DNA from: Sipunculus nudus
Lineage: Eukaryota > Annelida > Sipuncula > Golfingiida > Sipunculidae
Assembly: GCA_026874595.1 (NCBI GenBank)
Contig: CM049308.1
Location: 52,339,624 to 52,403,623 of the forward strand
Reading direction: 5' to 3'
Length of the DNA: 64,000 nucleotides
The translations under genes were made by a program, and so were the position numbers. This document shows, one piece after another, positions 1 to 10,715 of the stretch (its first letter is position 1; each line of letters begins with the position of its first letter). Below the pieces are notes generated by a model that was not told the DNA's origin, searched no databases, and worked only from the letters and a program-made list of their open reading frames with translations.

Positions 1-224
1 CAATGCAGCTTGTTCCTGCTGGGGGAAAAGCTCTAAGGACGATCTTGTCCTGAGTTGCAAAAAAAAACGCTTCTACATTATTCTACAAATAACTGAGAGT
101 AGTTTTTCCCTTCCAAGAACTGACAGGTTCCTCGGGCATGGGGAAACGGTGGGATAAAGCAAACAGTTGTGACAACAAACTCAACACCAGTTTGGTTTAT
201 GCATGCAACGGTAGGAATTGAAAT
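1..224. repeat. Tandem repeat A, outer (interrupted) unit
   Basis: This is a partial unit of the ~290-bp tandem repeat that continues at 897-1670. The shared block reads like ACAAACTCAACACCAGTTTG followed by a GATGCATG-like segment, here at about 168-210. The upstream part (TCTTGTCC, TTCTACAAAT, CTGAGAG) also recurs at about 1098-1160 and 1380-1440. The unit is cut off by the window edge on the left and by the left inverted arm at about 225 on the right, so the arm appears to sit inside the array. Confidence 0.75.
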
Positions 225-896
225 AAAAACTTATCTAAATACTAATGATTAATAAACGGCTACTATTACTAACCTTCATATCAAAGTTTTGACAAAGGCT
301 TGTCCATGAAATAGGTTTAAAGTGGATATTTAATATGAAATGGGCACCGTCACGTGTCCACTTGAATATTTCGCAACGTGACTATTGGCGACTGCACGAG
401 TACCCTTGTTTGATACATTTTTGTTTCAACAGGCTAGCAGAATAGCTCCATCTTGATTGGGAACAATTTGAATCATTTTAACGAGTATCATTTTCTATCA
501 AAGGGCGTCCACTGAAATAGTGACAGATATATAGAAAGGACTGGAACATGTTTCGTCATCCTTTTAGACATTCTTTTGCTAAAAAGGCCTTCAGTAAATG
601 TCAAAGTGTCAAGATACCAGTCAGCCATCAGCTTGGGCTTCCAAACAGCACTAAGTTCTACTTCGATTGCTATTCTCGTCGGACAATTGACAAGATACTT
701 GAAGACCCTGACAAATATCTTGTTCATTTGAAGAATAAAGAAATTCACAACATTATCTGTATATCGGGGAACAAATGACTAATGTTCTTCTTTTGTTACC
801 CCTTCTGTTATTGTTGATAAAGCCTTTATGTTTTGGATATTTTAAGTGATTATATTATTTCAACCAGTATGTTGTTTTTTCCATTCCCTAAAGAAC
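225..896 (+). repeat. Left arm of a ~3.4-kb foldback element
   Basis: The sequence from about 225 to 896 matches, in inverted orientation, the stretch at about 2930-3580. Similarity is continuous apart from small gaps and substitutions. A short reading frame at 548-778 (containing KCQSVK, SHQLGLP and DPDKYLVHLKN) is repeated on the minus strand at 3013-3264 with about a dozen differences, so the arms are diverged and this is not a recent duplication. I do not recognise the peptide and do not claim that it is a gene. Confidence 0.85.
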
Positions 897-1670
897 TATA
901 ATAAACAGGCGTAATCAGTGGTGGCACCAAACTCATCACCGGTTTGGTTGATGCATGTAAGAGTAAGTAGGGTCACACAGTCTTTAAGGGAGGGGGGCTT
1001 GGGGTTGATCTTACTCTTTTCAATTAAGCTTTTTCAAGCTTCTCAAGGACCAGCATGTTATTTGAGGGGGGGGGGGGGGGGGGATAAGGTCCATCTTGTC
1101 CTCAGCTGCAAAAAAAAAATAAGCTTTTACCTTATTCTACAAATTATTGAGAGTCGTTTTACCTCTGCAAGATCTGGATGGTTCCTCTAGCATGGGGAAA
1201 CGGATGGATAAAGCAAACAAACTCAACACCAGTTAGGTTGATGCATGTAAGAGTAAGTAATGTAACACAGTCTTCAAGGTTGGGAGGGGGTTTGGGGCTG
1301 ACCTTGCTGTTTCCAATCAAGCTTCCTTGGGCTTCTCCGGGATCATCATGTTATGGTGAAGGGAAAAGGTCTGAAGACAGTCTTGTCCTCCCTTGCAAAC
1401 AAAATGCTTGTACATTATTCTACAAATTACTGAGAGTAGTTTTCCCCTTGCAAGGACTGACAGGTTCCTCGGGCATGGTAAAATGGTTGGATAAAGCAAA
1501 CAGTGGTGGCACCAAACTCAACACCAGTTTGGCTGATGCATGTAAGAGTAAATAGTGTAACAGTCTTGAAAGGAGTGGGATGTTGGGGGGCGACCTTACT
1601 CTTTTCAATTGAGCTTATTCAGGCTTCTCAAGGCCCAAAATATAAGGGGGGGGGGGGGGGGGGGGGAACG
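897..1670. repeat. Tandem repeat A array, ~290-bp units with poly-G
   Basis: Three units begin near 918, 1210 and 1503, each opening with a CACCAAACTCA/AACACCAG-like block, then GATGCATGTAAGAGTAA, then TCAATTAAGCTT-like and TTCTCAAGG segments. The first and third full units carry long G runs (about 1064-1083 and 1647-1666). The intervals are about 290 bases. Short open frames in the array simply follow the repeat. Confidence 0.85.
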
Positions 1671-1754
1671 GTAAGTCTGTGCATGATTTTCTTAAACATA
1701 AAGTTCAGTTCTTACTTCATAATATTACAGATGTCATATGGTTTAGTGGATTTA

Positions 1755-2175
1755 GTCATTAATACTGCAATACTTTTGTAGCATACTGCAGTAAAACTTC
1801 AGGAGGTACAGCAATACTGCAGTATACCTCGGATACTCTGTAGTTCATCTGTTAATATGGTTGTAAACAAAGTGCATAATCCAAGTTGACTCTAGTAAAA
1901 TGGGGTATGCTGCGGTAAATTGTAACATACTGCAATATGACTGCATAACTTAACTTTACTCTTTGCATGATGTTAGTTTACTGCGGTAAACTGAGTTATA
2001 TTGCAGTAAACTGTGGCATACTGCAGTTAACTGTAGTATATTGCAGGATTACTGCAGTCAAGTCTGCATACTGCAAGATTACTACAGTAAACTGTGTTAT
2101 ACTGCAGTAAACTGTGCTATACTACCGGATTACTGTAGTAAACTGCAGGTTTACTGCGGTACACTGCGGTGTTTT
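1755..2175. repeat. Degenerate CTGCAGTAAACTG minisatellite
   Basis: Variants of TACTGCAGTAAACTG recur about every 13-20 bases (for example near 1785, 1985, 2010, 2040, 2070, 2100, 2145 and 2160), interspersed with TACTGCAATATG and TGCGGTA variants. The CTGCAG core is palindromic, so the tract can form many short hairpins. It sits in the core of the foldback structure at 225-3580. Confidence 0.8.
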
Positions 2176-2929
2176 TTACCAGTTCGTCCATAGCAGGCCC
2201 ACCAGTGAATCTCGCCTTCTCTCAGTAATTCATTCCTCTAATGAATATGTTTAAACTTCCAAAGTAATAGACCATTTCGGCATCACGCGACTCGCAATGC
2301 ATGCTAGTCAGGGTCAGAGGTCACCATTACCAAAAGACGTTCCCTGACCAAACACACGGCGGATGGGAAAATCCGCAGGCCATCTTGAATTGTAATGGCA
2401 CATAATTGGTCATATATGGCTCGGCTCTAAATAAATGAAATTTGGGTTCCCATGGAACACTACCTTTTGGAAATAGACAGAGTTAGCTGTCACTTGCTAG
2501 ATCGACAAGACCGTATTCGGACGCGTCTCTCGGCTCTCTCTCTTCGCTTGCATCTTACGCTTGCGGACTTCACAAGACTTCTTGAGTCGATGGCACTTGA
2601 CAGATTTTACTCCACGCCAAGCCAACATTGCTTAAGCAACCACCAAAGGGATCGGTAATTCATTGTATAACTCGGTGTGCCCAACAACAGTCCTTTTCAA
2701 GACTACTCCAATTTTTTTTCGAATTTGGTGCTATTAATTATTCCTTTTTTTTTCAATTTTAATGGCAACCATCCTTGATATATTTTGGGTAATTTATTCT
2801 AGAAGGATGGAACATGTAGACATTTCCTTTGTGAAGCTGAACTCTCTGATTTAATAGTTTATTGAATTTACAGGCCCTTTCGGTTAATGTTTTAACGCAG
2901 ACCTGATTACGTCTGTTTATCACTGTTCT
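2176..2929. other. Foldback core, unrecognised
   Basis: This is non-repetitive sequence between the CTGCAG tract and the right arm. A 68-codon open frame on the plus strand (2452-2658) is rich in R, L and D and has no motif I recognise. The upstream part (2270-2400) has somewhat more CpG than the surroundings. There is nothing here I would call a gene. Confidence 0.5.
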
Positions 2930-3580
2930 TGGGAGAACTGAAAAAAAAATACAACACACTAGTGAAAAATAATATAATCACTTAAAATATCAAAAAAAAA
3001 CTTAAGGCTTTATCAACAATAACAGAAGGGGTAACTAAAGAACGCAAACCCTTTTGTTCCAAGATTAATAGATAATATGATAATTTCTGTATTTTTCAAA
3101 TGAACAAGATATTTGTCAGGGTCTTCAAGTATCTTGTCAAATGTCGGACCAGAATAGCCATCGAAGTTGACCTTACTGCTGCTTGGAAGCCCAAGCTGGT
3201 GGCTTACTTGTCTCTTGACACTTTGACATTTACTGAAGGCCCTTTTAGCAAAAGGCCCTTTCAAAGTGATGACGAACCACGTTCGACTCCTTCCTATATA
3301 TCTGTCAATATTTTAGTGGACGCCCTCAAATAGAAATGATTCAAATTGTTCCTAATCAGATTGGAGCTCTTCTGCTTGCCTGTTTAAACAAAATGTAACA
3401 AACACGGGTACTCGTGCACTCGCCAATAGAGTCACGCTGGTGATATACTCAAGGGGGCACCCATTTATTATTTTAATACCCACATTAAACTTATTTAGGA
3501 AGACAAGCCTTTGTCAAGTCTTTGATATGAAAGTTAAATAGTAACCGTTTATTAATCATGAGTATTGACAAAAGTTTTTT
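2930..3580 (-). repeat. Right arm of the ~3.4-kb foldback element
   Basis: This is the reverse-complement partner of 225-896. The outer edge lies near 3580 (AAAAAC-like end, ATTAATAAACGG block at about 3545-3560) and the inner edge near 2930. No clean target-site duplication was found at the outer edges; on the left the flank is the repeat A unit. Confidence 0.85.
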
Positions 3581-4154
3581 TTAACACGAAACGCATCTTT
3601 ATAACTATCTCAAATGTCGTGATTCTGTGTTAAAAACACTGTTATATTGAAGGCCAGTGTTTCAAGACACCTTTAGAATTTACTAGATAAATTACATGTG
3701 TAGATAATGCTTTAATATTTCATCATAATTGGACTAGGACAAACCGAAAATGTTCCCATAAGAAGCATCGATCTTCACCTTGATGCTCACAGTTTAGCAT
3801 GCAAAACTACTTGCCAATTTATTTGGATTATAAAACAATAAACATATTTCAAAATTACAAGATGTGTGATTAATTCTTGAACTCTGGTGGATAAATATAA
3901 TAGCTTTCGCTGACTTCGGTGAGCATATGGAGACATTAAAAATATATAACAAAGCAAAAATTATAAACATACCATTTTACCCTGTTAATGAGTAAAATTA
4001 TAGTCTTTTTATTTTGAAGATAAGCTAAAGGTTCTACTTCTAACATAACCTGAGAAAATATAATTATATATTAGAAATGTTTTTTTATCAAAGTTTTTCT
4101 TGGAATTTTCATCTCTTTACATGTCCAGAAATATAAAAAAAAAATATATAATAT
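3581..4154. other. AT-rich, nothing recognised
   Basis: AT-rich single-copy-looking DNA with short homopolymers and a (TA)n and (TTA)n tract at its right end (4140-4206). No coding motif, RNA gene or element terminus was seen. Confidence 0.6.
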
Positions 4155-5385
4155 AAAGCTACTGCCAATATATATATATTATTTTTATTATTATTATTAT
4201 TATTATTTGACAGTTTCGTTGTTGATCTTCACAAATAAAGCAGTCTATTTTCAGTAAATAAATATTTTACTTAAACTTAATGCTGTGGAAGAAAGCAGAA
4301 TATATGTATAATATGGACGCTATCTCTTTAGTAAATGCATACTCCTTTTTCAGCATGCATTTTCTCGTTTTTAGTTTTTTATGGTGTTTATTCCACACTG
4401 TAATACATTCTTGCGCCATTTTCAGATACAGTGAAATAAAATTTTACTTGAAGTTGTATACAAAGTGCATTTTATACTTCTGATTACTATACAATTGTTT
4501 GTTCCTGCTGATCATAACGTGTAGTGTCTTACACAGAATACAAATGTTTTTTTTTATAATATGTATGCTCATAATAAAATACTGTTACTTTTAAGTTAAT
4601 ATATTTTACTTCCTATAAGTGCTTTATGACCAGCTGCTGTTATATGTGTACAATACACACCCATATACACTGAATATTAAATGGGCACACCATATTCATG
4701 TGTGTACCTTTGATTTATCAAATACCTTTCATCCATTAATAAACAGCTCATGCTTACTTGGTGTTTTATGCATTAAGAGTTTGGGCGTGTGTTTCTAGGG
4801 AAAAATTAAATATATGTAGTCAATATGAAGCATATTAGGGCAGTTTCCTAGGAACATATAAAATAATGACTGCATAAATCGTTAAAATACCATGCATCAA
4901 ATATAGAATTTGGTGTTAAACATTCAAAGCCTTTGATTTTAATATGTCAATGTAGTCATACAAATTAAAGTATATTATATCTTTCAGATTCAACATTCAT
5001 TGAAATAACTTAAACAGAAGAAAGGGGTGGGGGACCCTGGCTGCCATTCCGTTTGATAGAGATATGTGTCAAGCAATGGTTCTACTTTATTAAAGTAGAA
5101 ACATATTTTTATAATATGCGTGTAAAAGGTGTTATATATTTCCCTCAAGTGTTACTTAATCATCGATACTTCCACTGATCCACTACCTGCCGATTTTTTT
5201 TTCTATTTTGACAAATTAGATTAAAACGACAAGAGTATGCCATTTAAATGTATCTAATTAATTAATTAGACTAAATTATTTTGAACAAAGAACAAACTGA
5301 TCGAATGAAAGGCTGAAAAAAATCACTTTTATATATTTCAATTTTGTTGCATGGCCCATGATTGTTGTTTAGATGATGTTGCAAT
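4155..5385 (+). repeat. 1.2-kb dispersed repeat, copy 1
   Basis: This segment is colinear with 36505-37637 on the same strand. Strong anchors are the TTCACAAATAA block (4229), ACACACCCATATACACTGA (4656) followed by ATTAAATGGGCACACCATAT, ATTTATCAAATACCTTTC (4714) and the GGACCCTGGCTGCCA block (5031). Both copies begin next to an AT microsatellite after GCTACTGC. No terminal repeats or coding motif were found, so the class is unknown. Confidence 0.8.
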
Positions 5386-5757
5386 GAAGCTTTTTGCTTC
5401 AATGAAGCTTTAGCTTGAAGATGTTAATTTCATAGCATGTATGCATATAAATTTCGATGTATTCTGACTGTAATTCAATGAAGATCGTATCTTGTCCGAA
5501 CATTATACAGCATTATTACATGGGCCTTGAACTGGCCGATAGGAATTTAGCTAATATTATGTAAAAAAGGTCAGGGTCCAAATCTGCATATCGACTTGCT
5601 GCGTGTAATATTGACCAGGCCCTATAGTGTAATATGATTACACACGGATGCTTCATTTTACACACCGAAGGCAAAGTTCATTCGATTTTCTACTTCCAGA
5701 TTACATTTATATGGACTTACAAAAACAATAGCACCTACAAGAGGACTATAGTACTAG

Positions 5758-5990
5758 CCGACATGACTACGCGGGCATCCAGGAAAGCAAATGGCAAACA
5801 TGGCAAGTGGGCATTCGACGGCATCAAGGTTGCCCTGGCAGCTGTTAGAGAAATAAAGCTAGGGCCAAACAGAACAGACTTAAAGTATCCCACCAGCCAC
5901 ATTGCTGAGGCACCTCGACAATACAAATAAATATGCCACCGAAGGAAGAAAGCATCTGGGACGACACTGTGACCTTCCCGAAGATATCAG
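5758..5990 (+). pseudogene. pogo-type transposase N-terminus (psq HTH) fragment
   Basis: The frame starting at the ATG at 5764 reads MTTRASRKANGKHGKW then FDGIKVALAAVREIKLG, which is the layout of a psq-type helix-turn-helix at the N-terminus of pogo/Tigger-like transposases and related domesticated proteins. That domain binds the transposon ends. About 55 codons in, the frame closes, but the next bases in another frame give NKYATEGRKHLG and LPEDIS, the usual continuation in this family, so there is at least one frameshift. The catalytic DDE domain is not visible downstream; a poly-G run and a long (AT)n tract follow. The assignment to pogo-like is from recognition of the pattern, not from a search. 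Confidence 0.6.
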
Positions 5991-6051
5991 CGGCTAAGCT
6001 AAATATACTTGGGAGGGGGGGGGGCACTATTTGTTTGGTATATCGGCTATA

Positions 6052-6054
<3 letters not shown>

Positions 6055-6106
<52 letters not shown>
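6055..6106. repeat. (AT)n microsatellite
   Basis: An uninterrupted TA dinucleotide run of about 50 bases, directly after a poly-G run near 6014-6024. Confidence 0.95.
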
Positions 6107-6108
<2 letters not shown>

Positions 6109-6120
6109 AATGTACGCACA

Positions 6121-6254
6121 TAGGGTGGTTGATATAGGGAGGGGGTTGTCTACAGCCCTGTACATGAGAATATACTAACTGCACATGGAAGTATACCGGT
6201 ATTGCTAATGTTTTTCCATTATATATATATATATAGTATTGCTAATGTTTTTCC

Positions 6255-6290
<36 letters not shown>

Positions 6291-6725
6291 AATATATGTA
6301 ACTATTTATCTTACAGTATATACATATGTATTTATATATATATATATAACATATACACATATACATACACACATGTATATAATGTAGGCACATATTGGGT
6401 TGATATGGGGAGGGGGTAGTCCATTAGGCCTGTACAGGAGAAAATACTACACATTGAGGAATACCGGTACTCCTTATGTTTTCCATGATATACACACACA
6501 CACATATACATATACATATATATATATATACAGATGTATACATATATATACTGTTACATACATATAAATATATATACATGTATATACATATATATATATA
6601 TATTATTTATACACACACACACGTACACCCTCACACACACATATATGGGTTCTTATGGGGAGGGGGTAGTCAAATTACAGTCCTGTACAGGTTAATATAC
6701 TAACTGCACATTGAGGAATAAATAA
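6121..6725. repeat. Minisatellite, ~260-bp period with (TA)n spacers
   Basis: Three copies of a ~100-bp block (GGTTGATATRGGGAGGGGGT, then CCTGTACA, then GAATATACTAACTGCACAT and TACCGGTA) begin near 6126, 6396 and 6646, separated by AT and CA-rich microsatellite. A partial extra copy of GTATTGCTAATGTTTTTCC occurs at 6236. Apparent reading frames here are runs of Y, I and T from the dinucleotides. Confidence 0.85.
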
Positions 6726-6790
6726 GAAAACATGTTTGTCTTTTATGTTAGGTGCATGTTCTTCTTCAGGCATTTAGGTAAATAAGAGTG

Positions 6791-7140
6791 TAAGGCCAAA
6801 AAAAATAAAATGTATGTTTCTCAGGCACCGCCCGCATCAATTTTAAACCCCCGCACCAAAAATTTTTATTTTGATTTTCCAAAGTAAGTTACCAATTTTG
6901 AGCTACATCCGCTCGTACGTTTTTTTCAAGAAGATAAAATCATACACTTTCCTTTGTTTTATAGTACTTTTACTTGTTTAGCAAAATAAATCTGTTATTA
7001 TCATGCTTTTCCCTTATCATTTAACATTTTTATCGAAACATACCAACAAATTAAAAATAAAAAAAAAAAACGCCCGCCCACATTGATTTCTGAAAAAAAA
7101 GTACCTGAGAACCATACCTTTTTTTTTTATTTTGGCCTAA
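6791..7140. mobile_element. 350-bp MITE-like inverted repeat element
   Basis: The left end TAAGGCCAAAAAAAATAAAA followed by a TTTCTCAGGCAC segment is mirrored at the right end (7104-7140), which reads in reverse TTAGGCCAAAATAAAA followed by GGTTCTCAGGTAC. The next segment (CCGCCCGCAT at ~6827 and its mirror near 7072) is also inverted. The arms are about 40-50 bases with small gaps. There is no coding content. The superfamily cannot be assigned; a TA or TAA duplication is possible. Confidence 0.6.
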
Positions 7141-7584
7141 AAATAACTTTTTACTTTTGGAAGTGGATTTTAACTTGAATTTAAAATGTTGACTTAACTG
7201 CAGGGTTGTGTTCGGTCTCGTTTACTTTTTGCCTCCAAGCTGTATTTCCAGTGAATATTATCGATATGTGTGTTTAAAACTCTTTTTCTTCCATGATAAA
7301 TTGGAGATCATGCTTGGACTTATGCTTAAATATATGTTCTTCTTCATTATTGGTCAAATAAGAGAATAAAATAATATTTCTGCTTTTTAAGTAGATATTA
7401 ACTTTGATAAAATATGTTTAGGTAATGGTCAAAATTACACATTTGGGTGGTCGATATTACATTCAGAATGTGTAATATGGACCAGAATTAATTATTTTTT
7501 TGTTACTCGCATTAAAGTCGGTAATTCTAATTTTGCAAGTCTACCTTCACAGTAAAGTGTTCATGTATCAGGTTCCTCAATAAA

Positions 7585-8036
7585 CTAGTGGCCTATGGGC
7601 CATGACGCTCAGCTGAATTCAAGAAATGTTGAAAAATGAGCAACAGTGGCCTCTTGGACAGATAACCACTTCACCGGGAGGTCTCTTTAATAGAAAAAAA
7701 AATGTGCGTAAAAATTTGGTAAAAAAAACCCCAAAAAACGGATAGTGCCACCAGTCTGCAGGAACTGATGAAACACTCCATGATCAATAAATATCCAAAG
7801 AATCATGGCTATCAAGGCATTATTAACTCAGATACGGGAGCTTTTGAATTCATTTTTTTTATTATTCTTGGGGGTACGTACAAGCCCCATAGGTCGGATG
7901 ATATGGGTAACAAAGACCTAATTTCAGGTTCCAAGGAGATTTATTATAAGTCTCCATGGGTGTCAAGTTATGAGATTCTAGGTTCAGCGGTAATGAATTG
8001 TGCCGTGTTAACGGACTTACAGTCAGCTGAGCTGAA
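7585..8036 (+). mobile_element. HINE-like element, short (one-unit) copy
   Basis: The 5' end AGTGGCCTATGGGCCATGAC followed by GCTCAGCTGA matches the start of the complete copy at 17739. The 3' end CAGTCAGCTGAGCTGA matches its end. Between them is one internal unit (GCCACCAGTCTGCAGGAACT at 7748). The first 5' part AGTGGCCYATGGGCC is palindromic. See the complete copy for the reasoning on class. Confidence 0.75.
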
Positions 8037-8117
8037 AATTACTTTAAAATATTTGTATAAATATATCTTTAACACTTTCGAATATTTTGTTTAAATGTTC
8101 CAAATTACACGCATTTC

Positions 8118-8168
<51 letters not shown>
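8118..8168. repeat. (AT)n microsatellite
   Basis: A run of about 50 bases of TA dinucleotide. A similar run at 8696-8744 lies inside the MITE at 8260-9074. Confidence 0.95.
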
Positions 8169-8170
<2 letters not shown>

Positions 8171-8259
8171 GTTTCTGTGTGTGTGTTAAGAATGTAAGAG
8201 AGGCTAATAGTAATATGATACTGTACTAGACAATTTACTACTATTACATAACTAATTAC

Positions 8260-8689
8260 GCCGGGGTTACACTACACGACAATCGCTGGTCGCACGGTCC
8301 AACCGATTGTCGTAGCCGGAGGCGCGACAAAATTCAGCGACAAAATCCTGTATACACTTGCCGATTATCGCTGCCGATTTGTACATATACAATTACTATA
8401 CAAAATATAAAAAAAATCAAAATATTTAAAAATAAAATATGTATACATTTCTATATTATATTACCGGTTATTTGTTAATATATTAGAGTATATGTATATA
8501 TATATCTTTATTAATATACAATATAAACATTTTATATATACATACTTATTATAAATACAAAAAAAAGCAATCACATATACTTATGCAAAAATATAGCACT
8601 TGTATATACTCAATTATACATTTTATTACTCTTTATTAATTATATCATATATATATATATATATACACAAACTATGTTTATGTATATAT

Positions 8690-8748
<59 letters not shown>

Positions 8749-9074
8749 TTACTTCAAGGGGTCCTTGGCTGTAAGTTTGACTATTTATAAAGGTGTTTTT
8801 CACTTGGCATTCCCAGTGATTTGATTGACACCAGTGCCATATGACCTGAGGGGCTTTGTACTATAGGATGAGCCACATTTCCCGCCCTTGCGATTGCCGT
8901 AATACTGTTTACACTATATGACCCAACGAAAATCGTAAGGAAAAGGTTTGCCATGTCAGACGATAATTTGTTGCGACACGCGATTATCGCTGAAAAATGC
9001 TGTTTACACGACAATCGCACAGAAATGCTGAAAATTGTGAGCGACAAGTGATTGTCGTGTAGTGTAACCCCGGC
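8260..9074. mobile_element. 0.8-kb MITE with 34-bp terminal inverted repeats
   Basis: The left end (8260-8293) begins GCCGGGGTTACACTACACGA and the right end (9041-9074) is its reverse complement: 25 bases match perfectly and 32 of 34 match overall. The flanks allow a TTA duplication (AATTA before the left end, TTTAG after the right end) if the first base of each arm is mismatched; this would suit a PIF/Harbinger-like element, but it is weak. Subterminal regions carry repeated CGACAATCGC/GCGATTATCGC motifs. The centre is AT-rich with a long microsatellite and no coding content. Confidence 0.8.
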
Positions 9075-9199
9075 TTTAGTATTCACTATGCAACTAAACG
9101 TAGCCACACAATTTGGACAGAATTCCTTTGTGTTTAATTTGTCATTTAAACTTGTAACAATATACTGCGTTATGCCATTTAAACAAAAATCTTAATGTC

Positions 9200-9870
9200 C
9201 GCTGACAACTAGCACCCACACCGCCTTGGTGCATGCGTGCACTGATCAGAACTCGCACCATACATGCTGTTAAAGACCCAACACCCGATCCGGTGGATCG
9301 GGTCGCATGCGCAGTGCGCGTCTACCTTATATGGTAATAGAGGCGGAGCGACATGGTGTTTGGCAACATTATCAAGCACGTGTACTTGCGTGAGCTCGGC
9401 AGATTACCGCAGTGCAGGATTATATAAACAGCAATTAACAAGAAATGTATCCTCGTTAAACGTAATAAACAATCAATTTTTATTTTCTAAACGCTGCTCG
9501 AAGTGTAAGAACTTCGATTTCCCTTTGGATGATGGGATTACGTCAGCCTTCCGGTTTGACATGACCTCGAAATGCGAGAACATGTTGACACTGGGTTACT
9601 CGCGGCCGCATGGCCAATCGAGTGATGTACGCACTAGTTCTTTAACACGTGTGTTTGTAGGAATTTATAAAATGATGTACCAAGTGAAGAAGGTAGGCGC
9701 GTATTGGTGGTCATTACAGAAATTCACATAAATATGTGTCCCATACTGTAATTACAGTCCACACGTGACAGTTGAAAAACGAACATGGCCGCCGGCAGTG
9801 AAAATATGGACATGACCGGCAGCAGCATCGACCTACTTGCGTACTGTATGATTACCGCGCTTTATATGTA
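9200..9870 (+). promoter_or_regulatory. CpG-containing promoter-like stretch
   Basis: Compared with its AT-rich surroundings this stretch has many CpGs, a perfect 9-bp-stem hairpin ACCCGATCC-GGT-GGATCGGGT (9283-9303), a CGCATGCGCAGTGCGC segment (9304-9319) resembling an NRF1 site, a CArG-type CCTTATATGG (9327-9336), and a CACGTG E-box (9377). At 9785 an ATG in ACATGGCC context opens a 28-codon frame (MAAGSENMDMTGSSIDLLAY...). This is suggestive of a host 5' end but no downstream exon could be linked. Confidence 0.3.
9264..9731 (+). CDS. Unrecognised 155-codon open frame
   Basis: An open frame that is long for this region. The first third overlaps the hairpin, NRF1-like and CArG-like sequence and so may be chance. 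The later part contains CSKCKNFDFPLDDGITSAFR, a CxxC pair followed by an acidic-hydrophobic stretch, and could be the remnant of a zinc-binding transposase segment or a host exon. I could not match it to a family. The frame runs into YQVKKVGAYWWSLQKFT and ends before a short GC-rich stretch. Treat as a hypothetical frame only. Confidence 0.2.
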   Translation: MLLKTQHPIRWIGSHAQCASTLYGNRGGATWCLATLSSTCTCVSSADYRSAGLYKQQLTRNVSSLNVINNQFLFSKRCSKCKNFDFPLDDGITSAFRFDMTSKCENMLTLGYSRPHGQSSDVRTSSLTRVFVGIYKMMYQVKKVGAYWWSLQKFT

Positions 9871-9890
9871 GTTTTGAAGACGCTGGCAAA

Positions 9891-10276
9891 TTGAAAGTTT
9901 TGCATGAAATGTATATCATCATGACGGTAGAAACGTTAGTTATTATAAGACAGATGTTTTTTACTGCACTTGCGGGGTTTGCTGAAACAAGGCTTCGTTT
10001 AGAAGCAAGCCATGTGCATGATGACAGATGTGGTATCGAAGATTCCCCCGAGTTTTGTCATTCAAACATTTTTTGAGCAAATATTTAATAAGACCAATAA
10101 AGTTCAATTTACACATTATTGTCTCCATAGAGATTTTAAATTGCCTGATTTGGAATTTTTATATTACCGACCACATGTAAGCCAACTTCTTCATTCACGA
10201 AATATCCATTTTTTACCAAATATAGAAACTGGATATGTGTCGTTGCAACTTTGCATGGACATAAATGAATAAAAAA
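9891..10276 (+). other. Two overlapping unrecognised small frames
   Basis: A 61-codon frame (9891-10076; contains ALAGFAETRLRLEASHVHDD) overlaps an 86-codon frame (10012-10272; HRDFKLPDLEFLYYRPHVSQ) in a different phase. The amino-acid composition looks coding-like and the overlap would fit one frameshifted exon, but no family was recognised and no splice sites are convincing. Confidence 0.2.
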
Positions 10277-10533
10277 TTCACAGAATATGAGTTTTTATTT
10301 TCAGCAATTTTGTTGACATTGTGACATTGCGGTTTTGGTATGTAACAATGTAACACCACTGAGGTTCAACGCGTGCATGCATATACAGATTAAAGTTGGT
10401 TATGACGAGCAGTATGCCTTTTATAAGATCAAAATTACAATTACTTTCCATGAGGCAATGTAATATTAGAGGAGGCTTTTTAAAGGTTCAAAACTGAAAT
10501 TGGACTGTTTTAAGTCCGGGTGAGGAAACCATC

Positions 10534-10574
10534 CCCCCCCCCCCAACAGAAAAAGAAAACGAAGTTTGGAATTC

Positions 10575-10636
<62 letters not shown>

Positions 10637-10715
10637 AATGTATATTAACATACATGTATATATATATACATGTAAATGTATATTAACATACATGTGTACC
10701 TACGTGAATGTATCA
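10534..10715. repeat. Poly-C, (AT)n and a 44-bp duplication
   Basis: A C-run at about 10533-10543 is followed by (TA)n at 10578-10630. Two tandem copies of a ~44-bp unit with ACATGTAAATGTATATTAAC follow, at about 10628 and 10672. The unit is itself partly palindromic. Confidence 0.85.

Noticed and set aside
548-778. Protein gene repeated in the 0.2-3.6-kb arms
   Set aside because: The two versions share wording but the frames start and end differently and no family was recognised; treated as repeat DNA.
8600-8824. Open frame of repeated Y/I residues
   Set aside because: It is translation of an (AT)n microsatellite inside a MITE; no coding evidence.
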